From contig NZ_JAOWCB010000014.1 of the NCBI RefSeq assembly GCF_026420845.1, positions 62,001 through 126,000 of the forward strand: a stretch of 64,000 nt of DNA, given 5' to 3'. This DNA is from Streptomyces sp. PR69 (GTDB lineage Bacteria; Actinomycetota; Actinomycetes; Streptomycetales; Streptomycetaceae). The translations under genes and the position numbers were made by a program. Under the pieces are notes generated by a model, which was not told where the DNA came from, made no database searches, and saw only the letters and a list, made by a program, of their open reading frames with translations. Below are positions 37,752 through 47,122 of this stretch, piece after piece (position 1 is the first letter of the stretch; each line of letters opens with the position of its first letter).

Positions 37752-38894
37752 CTACTTGTCGATGTCGCCCACGACGAAGAACATCGAGCCCAGGATCGCC
37801 ACCATGTCCGCCACCAGGGTGTTCGGCAGCAGGACGGCCAGGGCCTGGATGTTGTTGAAGGAAGCCGAGCGGAGCTTGAGGCGATAGGGGGTCTTCTCGC
37901 CCTTGGAGACCAGGTAGTAGCCGTTGATGCCGAGCGGGTTCTCGGTCCAGGCGTAGGTGTGGCCCTCGGGGGCCTTGAGGACCTTGGGCAGGCGCTGGTT
38001 GACGGGGCCCGGGGGGAGGGCGTCGAGGCGGTCGAGGCAGGCGTCGGCGAGGTCCAGGGAGTTGTGGGTCTGGTCGAGGAGCACCTCGAAGCGGGCCAGG
38101 CAGTCGCCGCTGGAGCGGGTGACGACCCGCAGGGTGTCCTGGAGCTCCCCGTACGCCAGATACGGCTCGTCACGCCGCAGGTCGAAGTCGACGCCCGACG
38201 CACGGGCGATCGGCCCGCTGACCCCGTACGCGTGCACCGCGTCCGCCGGGAGGACGCCGATGCCGCGGGTGCGGCCGCGGAAGATCTCGTTGCCGAGGAC
38301 GAGGTTGTCGTACACGTCCATCCGGGAGCGGGCCTGAGCGACCGCGGCGCGGGCGCGGCCGAGCCAGCCGGCCGGCAGGTCCTCCTTCAGGCCCCCGACC
38401 CGGTTGAACATGTAGTGCATCCGGCCGCCGGAGATCTCCTCCATCACATGCTGGAGATCTTCGCGCTCGCGGAAGGCGTGGAAGATGGGGGTGATTCCGC
38501 CCAGTTCAAGGGGGTACGACCCCAGGAACATCAGATGGTTGAGGACGCGGTTGAGTTCGGCGAGGAGCGTGCGCATCCACACCGCGCGCTCCGGGACCTC
38601 CATGCCGAGCATCCGCTCGACGGCCATCACCACGCCCAGCTCGTTGGAGAACGCCGAGAGCCAGTCGTGCCGGTTGGCCAGCATCACGATCTGCCGGTAG
38701 TCCCGGGCTTCGAAGAGCTTCTCCGCACCCCGGTGCATATAGCCGATGACCGGCTCCGCGCTGCGGATGCGCTCTCCGTCCAGCACGAGACGGAGGCGGA
38801 GCACGCCATGCGTGGAGGGGTGCTGGGGGCCGATGTTCAGCACCATGTCGGTGCTCTCCGCCGCCCCGCCGATGCCGACCGTCGTCTCCGTCAT
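37752..38894 (-). CDS. nuoD: Orphan NADH-quinone oxidoreductase subunit D (NuoD paralogue)
   Basis: 380 aa from ATG 38894. Full 49-kDa-subunit fold: [52 protein letters not shown], and the C-terminal end [20 protein letters not shown]. The quinone-site His is kept (His29, equal to His38 of Thermus Nqo4). The partner Tyr (Tyr87 in Thermus) is Trp78, in NRHDWLSAF versus PRMDYLHSF. No other nuo gene is near, so it is outside a complex I operon. The upstream gene is a MidA-type methyltransferase. It may be an alternative complex I subunit or have a new role. Confidence 0.9.
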   Translation of the reverse strand: MTETTVGIGGAAESTDMVLNIGPQHPSTHGVLRLRLVLDGERIRSAEPVIGYMHRGAEKLFEARDYRQIVMLANRHDWLSAFSNELGVVMAVERMLGMEVPERAVWMRTLLAELNRVLNHLMFLGSYPLELGGITPIFHAFREREDLQHVMEEISGGRMHYMFNRVGGLKEDLPAGWLGRARAAVAQARSRMDVYDNLVLGNEIFRGRTRGIGVLPADAVHAYGVSGPIARASGVDFDLRRDEPYLAYGELQDTLRVVTRSSGDCLARFEVLLDQTHNSLDLADACLDRLDALPPGPVNQRLPKVLKAPEGHTYAWTENPLGINGYYLVSKGEKTPYRLKLRSASFNNIQALAVLLPNTLVADMVAILGSMFFVVGDIDK

Positions 38895-39021
38895 GCGTCA
38901 AGTCTCTCAGAGGGGTATGACGTGATCTACGGCACCCGCCGCCGCTCCGCACCCCCCGCCGCCGGTCCGCGTGACGCCCGCGCCGAGCGATCGCGGCGCC
39001 CGCGCGGGCGGACCGCGCGGT

Positions 39022-40044
39022 CTACGGCACCCGCTGGAGCAGCCACAGAAAGCCGCCCAGGCCCCCGGGCGCCGTCAGCTCGGCCGCCTCTCCAGCGCAG
39101 GACAGCGCGCGGAGGTACGCCGCCGGGTCGGAGCTCGCCAGCGTCAGGGGCGGCCGCTCGCCGCTGACGCCCAGGCGGCGCAGCGCCTCGCGCTGAGTGA
39201 TCAGTTCCGCTTGGGGCAGTCCGGGCAGTCCGGGCGGTCCGGGCAGGGCACAGGCGTCCAGCGCCACATGCGCGGTGATGTCGCAGGAGCCGTCCGGGAC
39301 GGGCCGTACCTCCCTGCCCTCCCGGAATCCGGTCAGACTGCCGAAGGACGGCCGGGAGTCCAGCGTGTGCGCATAGTCCACGGCGACCGCCAGGCCCGCC
39401 CTGAGCGTGCCGACCGCCCGCGCCCACGCCTCGTCCCGCGGCCGTCCGATCTCCGCCCGTTCGCCCGGCTCCCGCAGCGGCCACCACCGCTCCAGCCAGC
39501 GCGCGTCGGCGGCCCCGAGGGCGTCGGCGACGGGTGCGCCGAGCCGTTCCGCGCCGTCCGCGACGCGGACTTCGACCAGCCGGGCCACCCCGTCCCCGGC
39601 CATCTCGGCGACGTCCACCGGCACGTTGTCCAGCCACTCGTTGGCGAAGAGCAGCCCGCTGACCCCCTCCGGCGGCTCCGGGACCCACTCGATACGCGGA
39701 TCGAGCCCCTCGGGGCGGGCGGCGCGCTCCACCCCGTACGCCCGTACCGGGAAGTCCGGCGGCAGCGCCGCGAGCACCCCGGTCAACAGTTCGCCTCTGC
39801 CCGCGCCGACGTCGACGAACGCGGGAACGCCGGCGTCCGGCGGCAGCGACCGCGCCGTGTCGGTCAGCAGCCGCGCCACCGCGGTCGCGAAGAGCCCGGA
39901 GGCGTGCACGGAGGTGCGGAAGTGGCCGGCCGGGCCCTCGGGGCGGTGATAGAAGCCACCCGGCCCGTACAGCGCCGTCTCCGTCGCCGCACGCCACCCT
40001 CGCCACTCGCCGCCGCCGCCGCTCGCACCGGCCCCGTTGTTCAT
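39022..40044 (-). CDS. MidA/NDUFAF7-type SAM-dependent methyltransferase
   Basis: About 340 aa from ATG 40044; a GTG directly before it and others upstream are alternative starts. Methyltransf_28/DUF185 family: SAM-binding [17 protein letters not shown], and the family mark [26 protein letters not shown] start, typical of the family, precedes a [16 protein letters not shown] segment. The human member NDUFAF7 dimethylates an arginine of the NuoD homologue NDUFS2. Here nuoD is the next gene on the strand, 127 bp downstream, so NuoD is the likely substrate. This is inference. Confidence 0.85.
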   Translation of the reverse strand: MNNGAGASGGGGEWRGWRAATETALYGPGGFYHRPEGPAGHFRTSVHASGLFATAVARLLTDTARSLPPDAGVPAFVDVGAGRGELLTGVLAALPPDFPVRAYGVERAARPEGLDPRIEWVPEPPEGVSGLLFANEWLDNVPVDVAEMAGDGVARLVEVRVADGAERLGAPVADALGAADARWLERWWPLREPGERAEIGRPRDEAWARAVGTLRAGLAVAVDYAHTLDSRPSFGSLTGFREGREVRPVPDGSCDITAHVALDACALPGPPGLPGLPQAELITQREALRRLGVSGERPPLTLASSDPAAYLRALSCAGEAAELTAPGGLGGFLWLLQRVP

Positions 40045-40143
40045 CACGCGCACCAGTCTCCACCTTGCGGAGTACGGCCCTGTCGCATGTATCGCCCCTC
40101 CGGTTGACCCCTGCACCTATCCGGCTTCCCTACGCTGGGTTAC

Positions 40144-41343
40144 GTGCAGCGCCTCTATGACTTCATCCGCAGACACCCGACGGGCGTCGACACCTTCTGG
40201 GCTCTCATGCTCCTGGGGTTCTCCGCGCTGTCGGTGTCCGGCACCTCGGCCGGCGGCCTGGACCTGCTCGCCGAAGCCACGGCGGTGCTGCTGCTGTGCC
40301 TGGTCGTCGCACTGCGCCGGCGGATGCCGGAGAAGATGCTGCTCCTCGCCGTCGGGGTGGGCGTGGCCCAGCTGGCGCTGGATATCACGATCAACCCGGC
40401 CGACTTCGCGATGCTGGTGATCATCTATACGGTCGCCGCGCACGACGGCCCCCGCTGGGCCTCCCGGCTGGCGCTGATCGGCGGTCTCTCCGCCGCCTCG
40501 CTCGCCCAGATCCGCTGGCCGGAGCCGGACACGGGGACGTTCAGCCGAGTAGTGATCACGATCATTCTGAGCGTGCCGTTCGCGCTCGCCTGGGTGCTCG
40601 GCGACTCGCTGCGCACCCGGCGCGCGTACTTCGCCCAGCTTGAGGAGCGTGCCACCCGGCTGGAGAAGGAGCGCGAGGCGCAGGCCAAGGTAGCGGTCGC
40701 GGCGGAGCGCGCCAGGATCGCCCGCGAACTGCACGACGTCGTCGCCCACAACGTCTCCGTGATGGTGGTGCAGGCCGATGGCGCGGCATATGTCCTGGAC
40801 ACCGCCCCCGACCAGGCCAAACAAGCGCTGGAGACCATTTCGACCACCGGCCGCCAGGCGCTCGCGGAGATGCGCAGGCTGCTCGGCGTACTGCGCACCG
40901 GGGACGACCCGGAGAGCGGCGAGTATGTCCCGCAGCCCGATGTGCGGCAGATCGAGGAGCTGGTGGAGCAGGTGCGCAACGCGGGCCTGACCGTGGACTT
41001 CAAGGTCGAGGGGACGCCGCGGCCGCTGCCCAGCGGAGTGGAGCTCACGGCGTACCGCATCGTGCAGGAGGCGCTGACCAACACCCGTAAGCACGGCGGT
41101 CCGGAGGCGGGCGCCAGCGTCCGGCTGGTGTACTTCGACGACGGCCTGGGGCTGCTGGTCGAGGATGACGGCCGCGGCTCGTCCCATGAGCTGTACGAGG
41201 ACGGCGGGGCCGACGGCAAGGGCCACGGGCTGATCGGCATGCGGGAGCGGGTCGGCATGGTCGGCGGCACGCTGGACGCGGGGCCGCGGCCCGGCGGCGG
41301 ATTCCGGATCAGTGCGCTGCTTCCGCTCAAGCCCGCCGGATAG
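40144..41343 (+). CDS. Two-component sensor histidine kinase (HisKA_3)
   Basis: 399 aa from GTG 40144. Four to five membrane segments (about 18-165), then a coiled coil, phosphoacceptor RIARELHDVVAHNVSVMVVQ and a HATPase domain with RIVQEALTNTRKHGG and GHGLIGMRERVGMVGG. NarL-class orphan-type kinase; no sensor domain, so the signal is probably membrane-related. The response regulator lies 153 bp downstream. Confidence 0.95.
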   Translation: MQRLYDFIRRHPTGVDTFWALMLLGFSALSVSGTSAGGLDLLAEATAVLLLCLVVALRRRMPEKMLLLAVGVGVAQLALDITINPADFAMLVIIYTVAAHDGPRWASRLALIGGLSAASLAQIRWPEPDTGTFSRVVITIILSVPFALAWVLGDSLRTRRAYFAQLEERATRLEKEREAQAKVAVAAERARIARELHDVVAHNVSVMVVQADGAAYVLDTAPDQAKQALETISTTGRQALAEMRRLLGVLRTGDDPESGEYVPQPDVRQIEELVEQVRNAGLTVDFKVEGTPRPLPSGVELTAYRIVQEALTNTRKHGGPEAGASVRLVYFDDGLGLLVEDDGRGSSHELYEDGGADGKGHGLIGMRERVGMVGGTLDAGPRPGGGFRISALLPLKPAG

Positions 41344-41350
41344 CCTGCCC

Positions 41351-41420
41351 AAGCCCCGTACCGCTCCAAGCCCCGTACCGCTCCCGGCCCCGTACCGCTC
41401 CCGGCCCCGTACCCCCGGCC
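41351..41420. repeat. 18-bp tandem repeat between kinase and regulator genes
   Basis: About four copies of a CCCCGTACCGCTCC(A/C)(A/G)G unit in direct tandem, all in the 153-bp gap between the kinase and response regulator genes. No gene seen; it could affect read-through or translation of the regulator. Confidence 0.75.
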
Positions 41421-41496
41421 CGGCTCGTCCCGGCACCCGTTCCGTCGGCCGCGCAGCCCGAGCGCCGCCCCGCCCATCCATTGGAGGATTCCGCAT

Positions 41497-42174
41497 ATGA
41501 CGATCCGCGTGATGCTCGTCGACGATCAGGTGCTGCTGCGCACCGGCTTCCGCATGGTCCTCGCCGCCCAGCCGGACATGGAGGTCGTGGCAGAGGCGGG
41601 CGACGGGGCCGAGGCGATCGAGCAGCTGCGCTCGACACCGGTGGACGTGGTGCTCATGGACGTACGCATGCCGCGGCTGGACGGTGTGGAGGCGACCCGC
41701 CGCATCTGCGCCGAGCCGGACGCGCCGAAGGTGCTCATCCTGACCACCTTCGACCTCGACGAGTACGCCTTCTCCGGGCTGAAGGCGGGCGCCAGCGGCT
41801 TTATGCTCAAGGACGTGCCGCCGGGCGAGCTGCTCGGGGCGATCCGCTCCGTCCACAGCGGCGACGCGGTCGTGGCGCCGTCCACCACCCGCCGCCTGCT
41901 CGACCGCTTCTCGCCCATGCTGCCCAGCACCGGCAAGGAGCCGCCGCGCAAGGAGCTGCAGAAGCTCACCGACCGGGAGCGCGAGGTGATGATGCTGGTC
42001 GCCCAGGGGCTGTCGAACGGCGAGATCGCCGCCCGGCTGGTGCTCTCCGAGGCGACGGTCAAGACCCATGTGGGCCGCATTCTCACCAAGCTGGACCTCA
42101 GGGACCGGGTGCAGGTGGTGGTGCTCGCCTATGAGACGGGCCTCGTACGGGCGGGTGGCGGAGGGGCGGCCTGA
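41497..42174 (+). CDS. LuxR/NarL-type response regulator
   Basis: 225 aa from ATG 41497 (GGAGG upstream). Receiver domain with phospho-acceptor Asp54 in VVLMDVRMPRLDG and K in GASGFMLKDVPPGELLGAI, then a GerE helix-turn-helix (LTDREREVMMLVAQGLSNGE, then SEATVKTHVGRILTKL). Partner of the kinase upstream. Target genes cannot be told from the sequence; the TmrB-like gene follows after 4 bp. Confidence 0.95.
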   Translation: MTIRVMLVDDQVLLRTGFRMVLAAQPDMEVVAEAGDGAEAIEQLRSTPVDVVLMDVRMPRLDGVEATRRICAEPDAPKVLILTTFDLDEYAFSGLKAGASGFMLKDVPPGELLGAIRSVHSGDAVVAPSTTRRLLDRFSPMLPSTGKEPPRKELQKLTDREREVMMLVAQGLSNGEIAARLVLSEATVKTHVGRILTKLDLRDRVQVVVLAYETGLVRAGGGGAA

Positions 42175-42178
42175 GGCG

Positions 42179-42802
42179 ATGACCAGGCTGTCCGACGCGA
42201 CGCTGCTGTGGATCAACGGCCCCTTCGGGGGCGGCAAGACCCAGACCGCGTACGAGCTGCGGCGGAGGCTGCCCGGCAGCGTGGTCTGCGACCCGGAGCA
42301 TGTCGGCTTCGGCCTGCACCGCATGATGCCGCCCGAGCTGCGGGAGGACTTCCAGGATCTGGCGTCGTGGCGGCAGGGCGTGTACGAGGTGCTGGATCTG
42401 ACGCTGCGGCAGTACGAGGGCGTGGTCATCGCGCCCATGACGCTGACGGAGCCCGGATACTTTGACGAGATCGTCGGCGGGCTGCGCGACAGCGGCCATG
42501 TGGTGCACCACTTCGCGCTGCTCGCGGAGCGCGAGACGGTGCTGCGGCGGCTGACGGAGCGCGGCTGGGGCCGCGGGCTGAAGCGGGACAGTTTCGCGGT
42601 GCGGCGGCTCGACCACTGCCTGGAGCGCCTGCACGGGCCCCGGTTCGCGCACCATATCCACACCGACCGGATCGGCGTCCCCCAGGTCGCGGACCGCATC
42701 GCGGCGACGGCCGGCCTGCGGCTGCTGCCGAACGACGACAGCCCGCTGCGGCACCGGCTGCGCAAGGCGTGGACAGGGGTGCGGCACATCCGCTTCGACT
42801 GA
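42179..42802 (+). CDS. TmrB-like P-loop ATPase (tunicamycin-resistance family)
   Basis: 207 aa from ATG 42179. P-loop INGPFGGGKTQTAYELRRRL, then DPEHVGFGLHRMMPPELRED, APMTLTEPGYFDEIVGGLRD and RLTERGWGRGLKRDSFAVRR. Resembles TmrB of Bacillus and related resistance proteins in Streptomyces, which bind tunicamycin-like nucleosides and give resistance. It is cytoplasmic, without a membrane helix. Coupled 4 bp downstream of the response regulator, so co-transcribed. Confidence 0.82.
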   Translation: MTRLSDATLLWINGPFGGGKTQTAYELRRRLPGSVVCDPEHVGFGLHRMMPPELREDFQDLASWRQGVYEVLDLTLRQYEGVVIAPMTLTEPGYFDEIVGGLRDSGHVVHHFALLAERETVLRRLTERGWGRGLKRDSFAVRRLDHCLERLHGPRFAHHIHTDRIGVPQVADRIAATAGLRLLPNDDSPLRHRLRKAWTGVRHIRFD

Positions 42803-42952
42803 TGCGCACCGGCGGTTTCGGTATCCACAGGCTGTGGAATCCCGTGCGCCGTCACGGCCTGTGGACAACGCAAGGGGCAGGGGAAACGCTGGCGTAGCAT
42901 GACGGGGAATCGTCCGGTACCCGCCGCGGACTGGAACGGAAGGCCCCGCCGC

Positions 42953-43873
42953 GTGAACCCCACAGCATCACAGGAACCGCTCGACCCACGGGACCGGCCC
43001 GCACGGCTCACCGTGGGGGTCGTCGGCGCCGGTCGCGTCGGGCCCGTGCTCGCCGCGTCGCTGCGGCTGGCCGGGCACCGGCCGGTCGCCGTCTCCGGCG
43101 TGTCCGACGCCTCCGTGCGCCGCGCCGCCGCCCTGCTGCCCGAGGTGCCGCTGGTGCCGCCCGCGGAGGTGCTCGCGCGGGCCGAGCTGGTGCTGCTGAC
43201 CGTCCCCGACGACGCGCTGCCGGGCCTCGTCGAGGGGCTCGTCGAGACCGGGGCGGTGCGCCCAGGACAGCTCCTGGTCCATACCTCCGGGCGGTACGGG
43301 GCCAAGGTGCTGGACCCTGCCACGCGCGCGGGGGCGCTGCCGCTCGCGCTGCATCCCGCCATGACCTTCACCGGCACCAGCGTCGACGTCCAGCGGCTGG
43401 CGGGCTGCTCCTTCGGCGTGACCGCGCCCGAGGAGCTGCGGCTCGCCGCCGAAGCGCTGGTCATCGAGATGGGCGGGGAGCCGGAGTGGATCGCGGAGGA
43501 GGCCCGTCCGCTCTACCACGCGGCCCTCGCCCTCGGCGCGAACCACCTCGTCACCCTGGTCGCCCAGTCCATGGAGCTGCTGCGCACCGCCGGGGTGGGG
43601 GCGCCGGACCGGATGCTCGGCCCGCTCCTCGGCGCGGCGCTGGACAACGCCCTGCGCTCCGGTGACGCGGCCCTCACCGGGCCGGTGGCCCGCGGCGACG
43701 CGGGGACGGTCGCCGCGCACGTCGCGGAGCTGCGCAGGCACGCGCCCGGAGCGGTCGCCGGATACCTCGCCATGGCCCGTACGACCGCCGACCGCGCGCT
43801 CGCCCATGGACTGCTCAAGCCGGAGCTGGCCGAGGACCTCCTCGGCGTGCTCGCCGAAGGGGACCCGTCATGA
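42953..43873 (+). CDS. DUF2520 ketopantoate reductase-like protein (PanG type)
   Basis: 306 aa from GTG 42953 (GGAAGG 9 nt upstream); ATG 42899 is an alternative. Rossmann-like NAD(P) domain: [20 protein letters not shown], then a DUF2520 helical domain with [13 protein letters not shown] and [21 protein letters not shown]2520 proteins include PanG, a second class of ketopantoate reductase, and the gene overlaps panC (4 bp), so it probably makes pantoate for PanC. The activity is inferred from family and place. Confidence 0.85.
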   Translation: MNPTASQEPLDPRDRPARLTVGVVGAGRVGPVLAASLRLAGHRPVAVSGVSDASVRRAAALLPEVPLVPPAEVLARAELVLLTVPDDALPGLVEGLVETGAVRPGQLLVHTSGRYGAKVLDPATRAGALPLALHPAMTFTGTSVDVQRLAGCSFGVTAPEELRLAAEALVIEMGGEPEWIAEEARPLYHAALALGANHLVTLVAQSMELLRTAGVGAPDRMLGPLLGAALDNALRSGDAALTGPVARGDAGTVAAHVAELRRHAPGAVAGYLAMARTTADRALAHGLLKPELAEDLLGVLAEGDPS

Positions 43874-45321
43874 GCCGACCGGAGTCAAGCCGACCCGAGC
43901 CGAACGGGCCCGCGGCCGCCGAGTCCGGGGCGCAGTCGGCGAATGCCGGAGCGAGGGCACACCGGTCTTCGACAGCCGGGTGCGAGGTCGCCGGTCCCGG
44001 GGCGGCCGAGTCCGCGGCTGCGGGGCCTTCGGCGGCCGAGTCCGGCGTCGCCGGGTCTGCGGTTGCTGGTTCCGGGGCGGACCGGTCTGGGGCGGCCGAG
44101 TCCGCGGCTGCCGGTTCCGGGGCGCACCCGTCCGGGGCGGCCTCGTCGGCTGCCGCCGAGTCCGCGGTCGCCGGGTCCGCTGCCGCCGGGTCTTCGGCAG
44201 TTGAGCCCGCCGCCAGGGCCGGTCAGGCAGGCCCCCGCCCGTCCGGGGCGGGACCCGCGCTCGTCCGCACCGTGCGCGACCTGCACACGCTGCAAGACGC
44301 GCACGCCCGGCGGGCCCGGCACGGGCTGCCGGAGTCCGGGACGGCGGCGGGCCGTGCCGTCGTCATGACCATGGGCGCCCTCCACGAAGGCCACGCTGCC
44401 CTCGTCCGCGCCGCGCGCGACCGCGTCGGGCCGGACGGCTCGGTGACCGTCACCGTCTTCGTCAACCCGCTCCAGTTCGGCGCGGGAGAGGACCTCGACC
44501 GCTACCCCCGTACTCTCGACGCCGACCTGCGCACCGCCGAGGAGGCGGGCGCGGACATCGTGTTCGCCCCCGCGGTCGACGAGGTCTACCCCGGCGGGGA
44601 GCCGCAGGTGCGGATCGCGGCAGGCCCGATGGGCGAGCGCCTCGAAGGGGCGTCCCGGCCCGGCCACTTCGACGGCATGCTGACCGTCGTCGCCAAACTC
44701 CTCCACCTCACCCGCCCGGACGTGGCGTTCTTCGGGCAGAAGGACGCCCAGCAGCTGGCGCTCATCCGCCGCATGGTGCGCGATCTGAACTTCCCCGTGG
44801 AGATCGTCGGCGCGCCGACCGTCCGCGAGGCCGACGGCCTCGCGCTCTCCAGCCGCAACCGCTATCTCTCGGCCGCCGAGCGCCGCACCGCCCTCGCGCT
44901 GTCCCGCGCCCTGTTCGCGGCCCGCGACCGGCTCGCCGCCCAGCAGGCTCTGCACGCGCGCGCGGAGGCCGTCCCGGCCGCGCCCGCCCGGGCGGCCGCG
45001 CTGTCCGCGATCGGCGAGGTGCGCGCGGCGGCCGACGCGCACGCGGTGGCGTACGCGGTCCCGCCCGGCGGGGCCGACGCCGTGCGCGCCGCCGCCCGGT
45101 CCGTCCTGGACGAGGCCGCCAAAGCCACCCCTCCGCTCGTGCTGGACTATCTGGCCCTCGTCGACCCGGCCGACTTCACGGAGGTCCCCGACGGCCACGA
45201 GGGGGAGGCGATCCTCGCGGTCGCCGCCAAGGTCGGCACCACGCGCCTCATCGACAACATCCCCCTCTCTTTCGCCGCCCCGCACCCCCAAGGCCCCTCG
45301 ACCCCTGGAGCCCTCCAGTGA
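43870..45321 (+). CDS. panC: Pantoate-beta-alanine ligase with long repeat N-terminus
   Basis: 483 aa from ATG 43870; typical PanC is about 280-330 aa. Residues 1-130 are an Ala/Gly/Ser/Glu-rich degenerate repeat ([15 protein letters not shown]). The PanC fold follows: [20 protein letters not shown] with the ATP-binding HxGH-like motif, [40 protein letters not shown] and [13 protein letters not shown]. It condenses pantoate with beta-alanine. A Leu/Ala-rich insert (about 380-400) is also longer than usual. Overlaps its neighbours by 4 bp on both sides. Confidence 0.93.
   Translation: MSRPESSRPEPNGPAAAESGAQSANAGARAHRSSTAGCEVAGPGAAESAAAGPSAAESGVAGSAVAGSGADRSGAAESAAAGSGAHPSGAASSAAAESAVAGSAAAGSSAVEPAARAGQAGPRPSGAGPALVRTVRDLHTLQDAHARRARHGLPESGTAAGRAVVMTMGALHEGHAALVRAARDRVGPDGSVTVTVFVNPLQFGAGEDLDRYPRTLDADLRTAEEAGADIVFAPAVDEVYPGGEPQVRIAAGPMGERLEGASRPGHFDGMLTVVAKLLHLTRPDVAFFGQKDAQQLALIRRMVRDLNFPVEIVGAPTVREADGLALSSRNRYLSAAERRTALALSRALFAARDRLAAQQALHARAEAVPAAPARAAALSAIGEVRAAADAHAVAYAVPPGGADAVRAAARSVLDEAAKATPPLVLDYLALVDPADFTEVPDGHEGEAILAVAAKVGTTRLIDNIPLSFAAPHPQGPSTPGALQ
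43980..44215. repeat. Degenerate tandem repeats encoding the PanC extension
   Basis: Units related to GGCGGCCGAGTCCGCGGCTGC and GGTTCCGGGGCG recur about ten times in frame. The GC-rich array is likely to expand and contract, and would change only the length of the low-complexity N-terminus. Confidence 0.8.
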
Positions 45322-47120
45322 CCGGAATACGGCTGAACGCCCCCGCTCCCGGCTGGGCCATCGAGGCCGACGTCGTCGTCGTGGGCTCCGGCGTCGCGGG
45401 CCTGACGGCCGCGCTGCGCTGCGCGGCGGCCGGGCTGAGCACGGTCGTGGTCACCAAGGCCCGGCTCGACGACGGTTCGACCCGATGGGCGCAGGGCGGC
45501 ATCGCGGCCGCCCTCGGCGAGGGCGACACCCCCGAGCAGCACCTCGACGACACCCTCGTCGCGGGCGCTGGCCTGTGCGACGAGGAAGCGGTGCGCACGC
45601 TGGTCACCGAGGGGCCCGACGCCGTCCGCCGGCTGATCGCCTCCGGCGCGCGCTTCGACACCTCCGCCTCCGGCGAGATAGAGCTCACCCGCGAGGGCGG
45701 CCACCACCGCCGCCGCATCGCCCATGCGGGCGGCGACGCGACCGGCGCGGAGATCTCCCGCGCCCTCGTCGACGCGGTGCGCGACGCGGGCCTCCGCACG
45801 GTCGAGAACGCCCTGGTGCTGGATCTGCTGCTGGACGCGGAGGGCCGCACCGCGGGCATCACCCTCCACGTCATGGGCGAGGGCCAGCACGACGGCGTGG
45901 GCGCGGTGCACGCCCCGTACGTCGTCCTGGCCACCGGCGGCATGGGCCAGGTCTTCTCCGCCACCACCAACCCCGCCGTCTCCACCGGCGACGGTGTGGC
46001 GCTCGCGCTGCGCGCCGGGGCGGAGATCTCCGATCTGGAGTTCGTCCAGTTCCACCCGACCGTCCTCTACCTGGGGCCGGACTCCGAGGGCCAGCAGCCG
46101 CTGGTGTCGGAGGCGGTACGCGGCGAGGGCGCGCACCTTGTCGACGCCGACGGCGTCCGCTTCATGGCAGGGCAGCATGAACTGGCCGAGCTGGCCCCCC
46201 GCGACATCGTCGCCAAGGGCATCATGCGCCGCATGCGGGAACAGGGCGCGACGCATATGTACCTGGACGCACGCCACTTCGGCGCAGCGATGTGGGAACA
46301 GCGCTTCCCCACGATCCTGGCCGCCTGCCGCGGCCATGGCGTCGACCCGGTCACCGAGCCGATTCCCGTCGCCCCGGCCGCCCACTACGCCTCCGGCGGG
46401 GTGCGCACCGATCTGCACGGCCGGACCACCGTGCCCGGCCTGTACGCGTGCGGGGAGGTCGCCTGCACCGGCGTGCACGGCGCGAACCGCCTCGCCTCCA
46501 ACTCCCTCCTCGAAGGCCTGGTCTTCGCCGAGCGGATCGCGGAGTCCATCGCCGCGGAGCGCGCCGCGACACCCGCCGTGGCACCCGCCGCGACACCCGC
46601 TGCGACACCCGCCGTACGGCCCGTACGGCCCGTACGGCGCTGGCCTGCCGAGATCGCCGAACCGTCTCTGCTGCCCCTGATCGCGCCCGAGGTCCGCGCC
46701 GAGATCCAGCGCATCATGTCCCACGGCGCGGGCGTGCTGCGCTCCGCCGCGAGCCTGGCCGGGGCGGTGCGGGAGCTGGAGGCCGTCCACACGAACGCCG
46801 TGCTGGCGCAGCAGGGCGCTCCGAGCGGCGCCGGCGCCCTCGGCGGCAAGTCCGCCGAGCCCGGCGTCGAATCCTGGGAGACGTCCAATCTGCTGTGCGT
46901 GGCGCGGGTGCTGGCGACCGCCGCGCTGGAGCGCGCCGAGACACGCGGCTGCCACTGGCGGGACGACCGCCCCGGGCGGGACGACGAGACCTGGCGCCGC
47001 CACCTCGTCGTACGCCTCGCTCCCGACCGCAGCCTGGTCGTCACCCGCACCGAGGGCACCGCCTTCCCCCCGACCGTCCCCGCAGCCCCCACCGTCACCC
47101 CAGCCCCCAGGGAGCGATAG
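45318..47120 (+). CDS. nadB: L-aspartate oxidase
   Basis: 600 aa from GTG 45318. FAD-binding [20 protein letters not shown], the substrate loop [20 protein letters not shown] and [20 protein letters not shown]. It oxidises aspartate to iminoaspartate for quinolinate synthesis. A short [17 protein letters not shown] repeat (about residues 420-440) lies in the linker to the helical C-terminal domain. nadA, needed for the next step, is not in this operon; panC and nadC are its neighbours. Confidence 0.95.
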   Translation: MTGIRLNAPAPGWAIEADVVVVGSGVAGLTAALRCAAAGLSTVVVTKARLDDGSTRWAQGGIAAALGEGDTPEQHLDDTLVAGAGLCDEEAVRTLVTEGPDAVRRLIASGARFDTSASGEIELTREGGHHRRRIAHAGGDATGAEISRALVDAVRDAGLRTVENALVLDLLLDAEGRTAGITLHVMGEGQHDGVGAVHAPYVVLATGGMGQVFSATTNPAVSTGDGVALALRAGAEISDLEFVQFHPTVLYLGPDSEGQQPLVSEAVRGEGAHLVDADGVRFMAGQHELAELAPRDIVAKGIMRRMREQGATHMYLDARHFGAAMWEQRFPTILAACRGHGVDPVTEPIPVAPAAHYASGGVRTDLHGRTTVPGLYACGEVACTGVHGANRLASNSLLEGLVFAERIAESIAAERAATPAVAPAATPAATPAVRPVRPVRRWPAEIAEPSLLPLIAPEVRAEIQRIMSHGAGVLRSAASLAGAVRELEAVHTNAVLAQQGAPSGAGALGGKSAEPGVESWETSNLLCVARVLATAALERAETRGCHWRDDRPGRDDETWRRHLVVRLAPDRSLVVTRTEGTAFPPTVPAAPTVTPAPRER

Positions 47121-47122
47121 CC

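Noticed and set aside
40117..43464. A 1115-codon open frame on the minus strand
   Set aside because: It lies opposite the kinase, regulator, TmrB-like and DUF2520 genes, which all have clear domains. Long antisense frames are an effect of GC-saturated third positions.
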